NCBI GenBank assembly: GCA_003157595.1
Contig: PMKB01000324.1
Location: 1-6,705 of the forward strand
Reading direction: 5' to 3'
DNA length: 6,705 bases
Source: Solirubrobacterales bacterium
GTDB lineage: Bacteria > Actinomycetota > Thermoleophilia > Solirubrobacterales > Solirubrobacteraceae
Numbering within the stretch: position 1 is the first letter of the stretch; the number at the start of each line of letters is the position of its first letter. Shown in pieces: positions 4,369-6,705 of this stretch. A model generated the notes under the pieces. That model did no database searches and had not been told where the DNA came from. It worked only from the letters and a program-made list of their open reading frames with translations. A program made the translations under genes and the position numbers.

Positions 4369-5037
4369 TCAACCGCGCTCGCGGGAGCGCTCGAGCCGCC
4401 AGCGGCGGATTTCCTCGTGGTGGCCCGAGAGCAGGACGTCGGGTACGCGCCAACCGCGAAACTCGGCCGGACGCGTGTACTGCGGGTATTCCGGCAGCCC
4501 CTCGAGCGCCTCGCTGAAGGACTCCTCGAGCACCGAGTCGGGGTGACCGAGCGCGCCGGGAAGCTTGCGCAGAACCGCATCCGCGCAGACCATCGCGGCG
4601 AGCTCGCCGCCTGCCAGCACGTAGCGCCCGACCGAGATGACGTCGCTGGCGAAGTGCTCGACGATCCGCTCGTCGAAGCCCTCGTAGCGCCCGCACAGAA
4701 ACGTCAGCGCGCCCTCGACGGCCAGCTCCGCCACCAGCGCGTCATCGAGCAGGCGTCCCGCGGGGCTGAGCGCGATGACGCGCCGCCGGCCCCGCAAAGC
4801 CGTCGCGTCGCAGCCATAGTGGGCACTCAGCGCCGCGTCCATCACGTCGACGCGTAGCACCATGCCGGCGCCGCCGCCGAACGGCGCATCGTCCACCTGG
4901 CCGCCGCCGAGCGGCGTGTGGTCACGGGGGTTGATCAGTGTCAGCGTGCTACCGGCGGCGAGCGCGTTTGCGACGTGGCGCTGCGTGCGAAACCACTCGA
5001 ACCAGTCCGGGAACAGGGTGAGGATGTCGAGCTTCAC
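4369..5037 (-). CDS. trmD: tRNA (guanine-N1-)-methyltransferase TrmD
   Basis: TrmD uses S-adenosylmethionine to make m1G at position 37 of tRNAs, preventing +1 frameshifting. The 222-residue protein shows KLDILTLFPDWFEWF (2-16), DDAPFGGGAGMV (49-60), TFLCGRYEGFDERI (112-125), SVGRYVLAGGELAAM (135-149), PGALGHPDSVLEESF (160-174) and PEYPQYTRP (182-190), covering the trefoil-knot SAM site and the tRNA-binding region. Arg157 aligns with E. coli Arg154. Glu172 (EESF) falls at the position of the catalytic Asp169, a conservative change; Arg138 replaces the usual Asp of SIGDYVL. The true start is GTG 5037, where VKLDIL begins and the G is shared with the rimM TAG. A strong Shine-Dalgarno GGGGAGG (5048-5042) lies in the last rimM codons. 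A frame extension upstream to 5172 merely overlaps rimM. Confidence 0.97.
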   Translation of the reverse strand: MKLDILTLFPDWFEWFRTQRHVANALAAGSTLTLINPRDHTPLGGGQVDDAPFGGGAGMVLRVDVMDAALSAHYGCDATALRGRRRVIALSPAGRLLDDALVAELAVEGALTFLCGRYEGFDERIVEHFASDVISVGRYVLAGGELAAMVCADAVLRKLPGALGHPDSVLEESFSEALEGLPEYPQYTRPAEFRGWRVPDVLLSGHHEEIRRWRLERSRERG

Positions 5038-5546
5038 TACGCCTCCCCGAGAAACCGCAGGTCGACGTCGATCCGCCCGGCCGAGGGGTCGACGCTGCGG
5101 ATCGCGTCGCGCACCAGCGGCACGAGCAGATCTCCCTCGCCCTGCGTGCGCGCCACCTCCAGACACTCGCACGAAGGCAGCGCGAGCAGCCTGCGCACGA
5201 CACCGAGCTCACGCTCGCCGTCGAACACCCGCGCGCCCTCCAGCTCCTCCGCCCACCACTCGTCGGGCCCGAGCGGTGCTCGCGCCGGCCGCGGCACGCG
5301 CAGCTCCTGACCGCGCAGCGCTTCGGCGCCCTCGCGGTCCTCGCACCCCGCGAGGCGAACGATCGGACGCTGATCGGTTCCAGCGCGCCGCACGATCGCT
5401 CGCTCGAGCCCGCCGACCGTCACGCTCACGCCGAGCGCGAGCAGCGCCACGTCGGGCGCGCCGACGTAGAAGCTGCCGTCGAGACCGTGGGGACGCCCGA
5501 CGACCCCGGCGACCGTCGACGCGTTCGAGTCGCCGGCGGGAACCAC
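5037..5546 (-). CDS. rimM: Ribosome maturation factor RimM
   Basis: RimM binds S19 and helps assemble the 30S head. The 169 residues contain the N-terminal RimM domain with VVGRPHGLDGSFYV (15-28), matching the family's GRxxxPHGLxGEVxV motif, and a C-terminal PRC-barrel (about 95-169). The PRC-barrel carries DEWWAEELEGARVFDGEREL (95-114), where aromatic WW replaces the common YY, then GDLLVPLV (138-145) and RIDVDLRFL near the end. The GTG start at 5546 follows the khpA TAA with no gap (TAAGTG) and without a Shine-Dalgarno sequence, so reinitiation by ribosomes finishing khpA is likely. The stop TAG shares its G with the trmD start. The order S16-KH-RimM-TrmD-L19 is the classic arrangement. Confidence 0.96.
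   Translation of the reverse strand: MVPAGDSNASTVAGVVGRPHGLDGSFYVGAPDVALLALGVSVTVGGLERAIVRRAGTDQRPIVRLAGCEDREGAEALRGQELRVPRPARAPLGPDEWWAEELEGARVFDGERELGVVRRLLALPSCECLEVARTQGEGDLLVPLVRDAIRSVDPSAGRIDVDLRFLGEA
5042..5048 (-). promoter_or_regulatory. Shine-Dalgarno sequence of trmD
   Basis: GGGGAGG lies 4 nt before the trmD GTG at 5037, inside the final rimM codons. It is the strongest ribosome binding site in the window and settles the trmD start at 5037. Confidence 0.75.
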
Positions 5547-5786
5547 TTAATCGACGATGTCCACGACCACGCGCTGCCCGTCGCTGGCGGCGGCGGCGCC
5601 CACGACGGTGCGCAGCGCCGCGGCGGTGCGGCCGCCACGCCCGATCACCTTGCCGTAGTCGTCGGCCCCGACGGCGAGCTCGAGCACGATCGTGCCGTCG
5701 CGCTCCTCGAAGCGCTCCACCTCGACCTGCTCGGGGTCGTCAACCAGGCCCTCCGCGAGATACTCGAGCAACTCGGTCGGATCCAT
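5547..5786 (-). CDS. khpA: KH-domain RNA-binding protein KhpA
   Basis: A 79-residue single type II KH domain protein of the KhpA (YlqC) family. It opens MDPTELLEYLAEGLVDDPEQ (1-20). The nucleic-acid-binding loop is DYGKVIGRGGRTA (43-55), with the GxxG at Gly49-Gly52, and it ends QRVVVDIVD. In Gram-positive bacteria KhpA pairs with the Jag-domain protein KhpB and influences cell division and RNA stability; its position between rpsP and rimM is conserved. Length is standard (75-85). ATG start at 5786, 16 nt after the rpsP stop, with no Shine-Dalgarno sequence. The stop TAA abuts the rimM GTG. Confidence 0.95.
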   Translation of the reverse strand: MDPTELLEYLAEGLVDDPEQVEVERFEERDGTIVLELAVGADDYGKVIGRGGRTAAALRTVVGAAAASDGQRVVVDIVD

Positions 5787-5802
5787 CGCGCGGTGGGCCG
5801 GC

Positions 5803-6048
5803 TCAGCTGGCGATGCCGTGGATGCTCAGGAGCTTGCGCACCGTCTGCGACGGCTGCGCTCCGCGCGCGAGCCAGTCACGCACGCGCGCCTCGTCGAGCG
5901 TGATCGTCGACGGGTTGGTCTGCGGGTTGTAATGCCCGACGGTCTCGATCACGCGCCCGTCGCGTTTCGAGCGCTGGTCGGCGACGACAACTCGCCACAC
6001 CGGATCCTTACGTCCGCCGACACGGGTCAGCCTCAGTCGTACAGCCAC
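5803..6048 (-). CDS. rpsP: 30S ribosomal protein S16
   Basis: S16 is a 30S assembly and body protein. The 81 residues include AVRLRLTRVGGRKDPVWRVV (2-21) and VADQRSKRDGRVIETVGHYN (22-41) followed by PQTNPS, which is the complete S16 signature. The C-terminus holds the LDEARVRDWLARGAQPSQTV helix. Length is within the family range, without the longer tail some actinobacteria have. The GTG start at 6048 is preceded by an AAGGGA Shine-Dalgarno-like sequence (6058-6053) at good spacing. It is the first gene of the tight rpsP-khpA-rimM-trmD unit and is separated from ffh by 179 nt, so a promoter of its own is likely. Confidence 0.97.
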   Translation of the reverse strand: MAVRLRLTRVGGRKDPVWRVVVADQRSKRDGRVIETVGHYNPQTNPSTITLDEARVRDWLARGAQPSQTVRKLLSIHGIAS

Positions 6049-6052
6049 GATG

Positions 6053-6058
6053 TCCCTT
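6053..6058 (-). promoter_or_regulatory. Shine-Dalgarno-like site of rpsP
   Basis: AAGGGA sits 4 nt before the GTG at 6048, with its AAGG core at a suitable distance. It supports GTG 6048 as the S16 start, which also gives the canonical MAVRLRL N-terminus. Confidence 0.6.
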
Positions 6059-6071
6059 CGATCAATGGAAA

Positions 6072-6101
6072 GCGGTCCATCACCTTAGCTGACCGGACCG
6101 C
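6072..6101. repeat. 7-bp inverted repeat overlapping a candidate -10 box of rpsP
   Basis: GCGGTCC (6072-6078) and GGACCGC (6095-6101) form a perfect inverted repeat with a 16-nt centre. On the minus strand the centre contains TAAGGT (6087-6082), a TANNNT -10 candidate 33 nt before the rpsP GTG; no -35 match is visible. The right arm is followed on the minus strand by TTTCC. It could be an operator over the promoter, a leader hairpin on read-through transcripts from ffh, or a weak terminator. Confidence 0.4.
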
Positions 6102-6118
6102 GGGGAAGGCTCCCGAAG

Positions 6119-6138
6119 CTCGCCGCCGTGCCGGCGAG
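6119..6138 (-). terminator. GC-rich hairpin in the ffh-rpsP spacer (weak terminator candidate)
   Basis: CTCGCCG and CGGCGAG form a perfect 7-bp stem around a 6-nt loop (6119-6138). On the minus strand it lies about 90 nt after the ffh stop and is followed by CTTCGGGAGCCTTCCCC rather than a T-tract. Termination or pausing after ffh is possible; strength is uncertain. Confidence 0.35.
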
Positions 6139-6227
6139 GGCGCCGCCGCCGGATGACGGCCGCGCTCACAAGTGCCGAGGGCCGGCGTACGACGGCCTGC
6201 CCAGGTTGGCGAGTCGAGCCGTCCCGA

Positions 6228-6705
6228 TCACCGCTGCTGGCGCGTCAGCGCGCCGAGATCGGGCATCCGGCCGCGGCCGACCTGGCGCATCAGCTTGCGG
6301 ACCTGCACGAACTGCTTGACGATCTGGTTGACCGCCTGCACGCTGGTCCCCGAGCCGCGCGCGATCCGCAGACGCCGCGAGCCCTTGATCAGATCTGGAC
6401 GCCGGCGCTCCTCGGCTGTCATCGACAGGATGATCGCCTCGATGCGGTCGATCTCGCGCTCGTCGACGTTCATCCCGCGCATCTGCGCACCGACCCCGGG
6501 GATCATCCCGAGCAGGCCCTGCAACGGGCCCATCCGGCGCATCGTGCGCAGCTGGGCGAGGAAATCCTCCAGGTCGAACTCGCCCGCCTTCAGGCGGCGC
6601 TCGAGCTGCTTGGCCTCACGTTCGTCGACCTCGCGTCCGGCCTTCTCGATCAGCGTCAGCACGTCGCCCATGCCGAGGATCCGCTGGGCCATGCGGTCCG
6701 GGTGG
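6228..6705 (-). CDS. ffh: Signal recognition particle protein Ffh, C-terminal M domain (runs off right edge)
   Basis: Ffh (SRP54) binds hydrophobic signal sequences at the ribosome and targets them to the membrane with 4.5S RNA and FtsY. The visible 158 codons start mid-gene with HPDRMAQRILGMGDVLTLIE, the standard link from the GTPase domain, and cover the whole M domain. The methionine-rich signal-binding region includes TMRRMGPLQGLLGMIPGVGA. The RNA-binding motif RRLRIARGSGTSVQAVNQIV has its GSG near 6356-6348. The C-terminal tail is short (VGRGRMPDLGALTRQQR). The N and G domains lie beyond the window, so the start cannot be placed; the internal ATG at 6692 is not the real start. Ffh directly upstream of rpsP is a common gene order. 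Confidence 0.97.
   Translation of the reverse strand, partial: HPDRMAQRILGMGDVLTLIEKAGREVDEREAKQLERRLKAGEFDLEDFLAQLRTMRRMGPLQGLLGMIPGVGAQMRGMNVDEREIDRIEAIILSMTAEERRRPDLIKGSRRLRIARGSGTSVQAVNQIVKQFVQVRKLMRQVGRGRMPDLGALTRQQR

Larger units (their letters stand above)
6049..6227 (-). other. ffh-rpsP intergenic region with inverted repeats
   Basis: This 179-nt spacer holds no open gene that I can support. It contains two inverted repeats, a candidate -10 box and the rpsP Shine-Dalgarno sequence, each listed separately. The GC-rich part next to ffh (about 6140-6227) shows only weak short stems such as GGCC...GGCC and no T-tract. Confidence 0.5.

Noticed and set aside
2807..4857. Long plus-strand open frames (371 and 409 codons) opposite lepB, rplS and trmD
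   Set aside because: They mirror well-identified minus-strand genes; the Ser/Pro/Ala-rich parts are simply the complement of the acidic L19 repeats.
5038..5172. A 45-codon N-terminal extension of TrmD
   Set aside because: It overlaps the RimM PRC-barrel in another frame, reads as Arg-rich low-complexity sequence, and a strong Shine-Dalgarno sequence marks GTG 5037, where TrmD homology begins.
6049..6227. 4.5S RNA or another structured RNA gene between ffh and rpsP
   Set aside because: No SRP RNA core motif such as the GGAA tetraloop helix with its asymmetric internal loop is visible; only short unrelated stems.
6228..6692. A complete 154-residue gene starting at ATG 6692
   Set aside because: The frame continues upstream as HPDR to the window edge and the protein is clearly the Ffh M domain, so this is a gene fragment cut by the window.
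1..6705. Defence system, prophage, transposon or CRISPR content
   Set aside because: Nearly all of the window is accounted for by housekeeping genes and short spacers; no transposase, integrase, terminal inverted repeats, direct-repeat array or tRNA target is seen.

Overview
This is a very GC-rich window (GC3 close to saturation, frequent GTG starts, few Shine-Dalgarno sequences). It is built around a conserved bacterial translation and secretion block in the order ffh - rpsP - khpA - rimM - trmD - rplS - lepB - rnhB, all on the minus strand. The gene order, codon use and protein flavour point to a high-GC actinobacterium. The RNase HII and TrmD sequences remind me most of Thermoleophilia (Solirubrobacterales-like), but that placement is an impression, not a computed result.

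Read in the direction of transcription (right to left): the C-terminal M domain of the SRP GTPase Ffh enters from the right edge (6228-6705). A 179-nt spacer with inverted repeats and a plausible promoter follows. Then come S16 (rpsP), the KH protein KhpA, RimM and TrmD, packed with gaps of 16, 0 and -1 nt. A 108-nt spacer, with a hairpin and an 11-nt tandem repeat, separates trmD from rplS. L19 here carries an acidic, repetitive C-terminal tail that doubles the protein, and it overlaps the signal peptidase gene lepB by 4 nt (GTGA). RNase HII follows, but about 150 nt after lepB lack a convincing start codon and show a change of coding phase.

Beyond rnhB the arrangement becomes less standard. 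YraN (1784-2152) lies on the plus strand, convergent with rnhB and divergent from a 184-residue ComM/YifB-type protein (1095-1649). That protein keeps only the N-terminal Lon-protease-like domain and has no AAA+ ATPase.

The left end is a compact minus-strand unit. A good candidate leaderless promoter (1044-1072) precedes an 82-residue protein of unknown function whose C-terminus resembles the MoaD/ThiS di-glycine tail. Nine nt later, in the same frame, comes a membrane-anchored 203-residue protein of unknown function. This overlaps by 4 nt (GTGA) the start of ilvD, whose first 57 codons run off the left edge.

Functionally the right-hand block groups 30S and 50S proteins with their maturation and modification factors (RimM for 30S assembly, TrmD for m1G37 of tRNA) and with the secretory pathway at both ends (Ffh targets, LepB cleaves). 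No mobile element, CRISPR array, tRNA or rRNA is visible, and no gene-free stretch exceeds 300 nt. The clearest candidates for something new are the L19 acidic tail, the ATPase-less ComM domain, the ubiquitin-like 82-residue protein linked to ilvD, and the rnhB 5' end.
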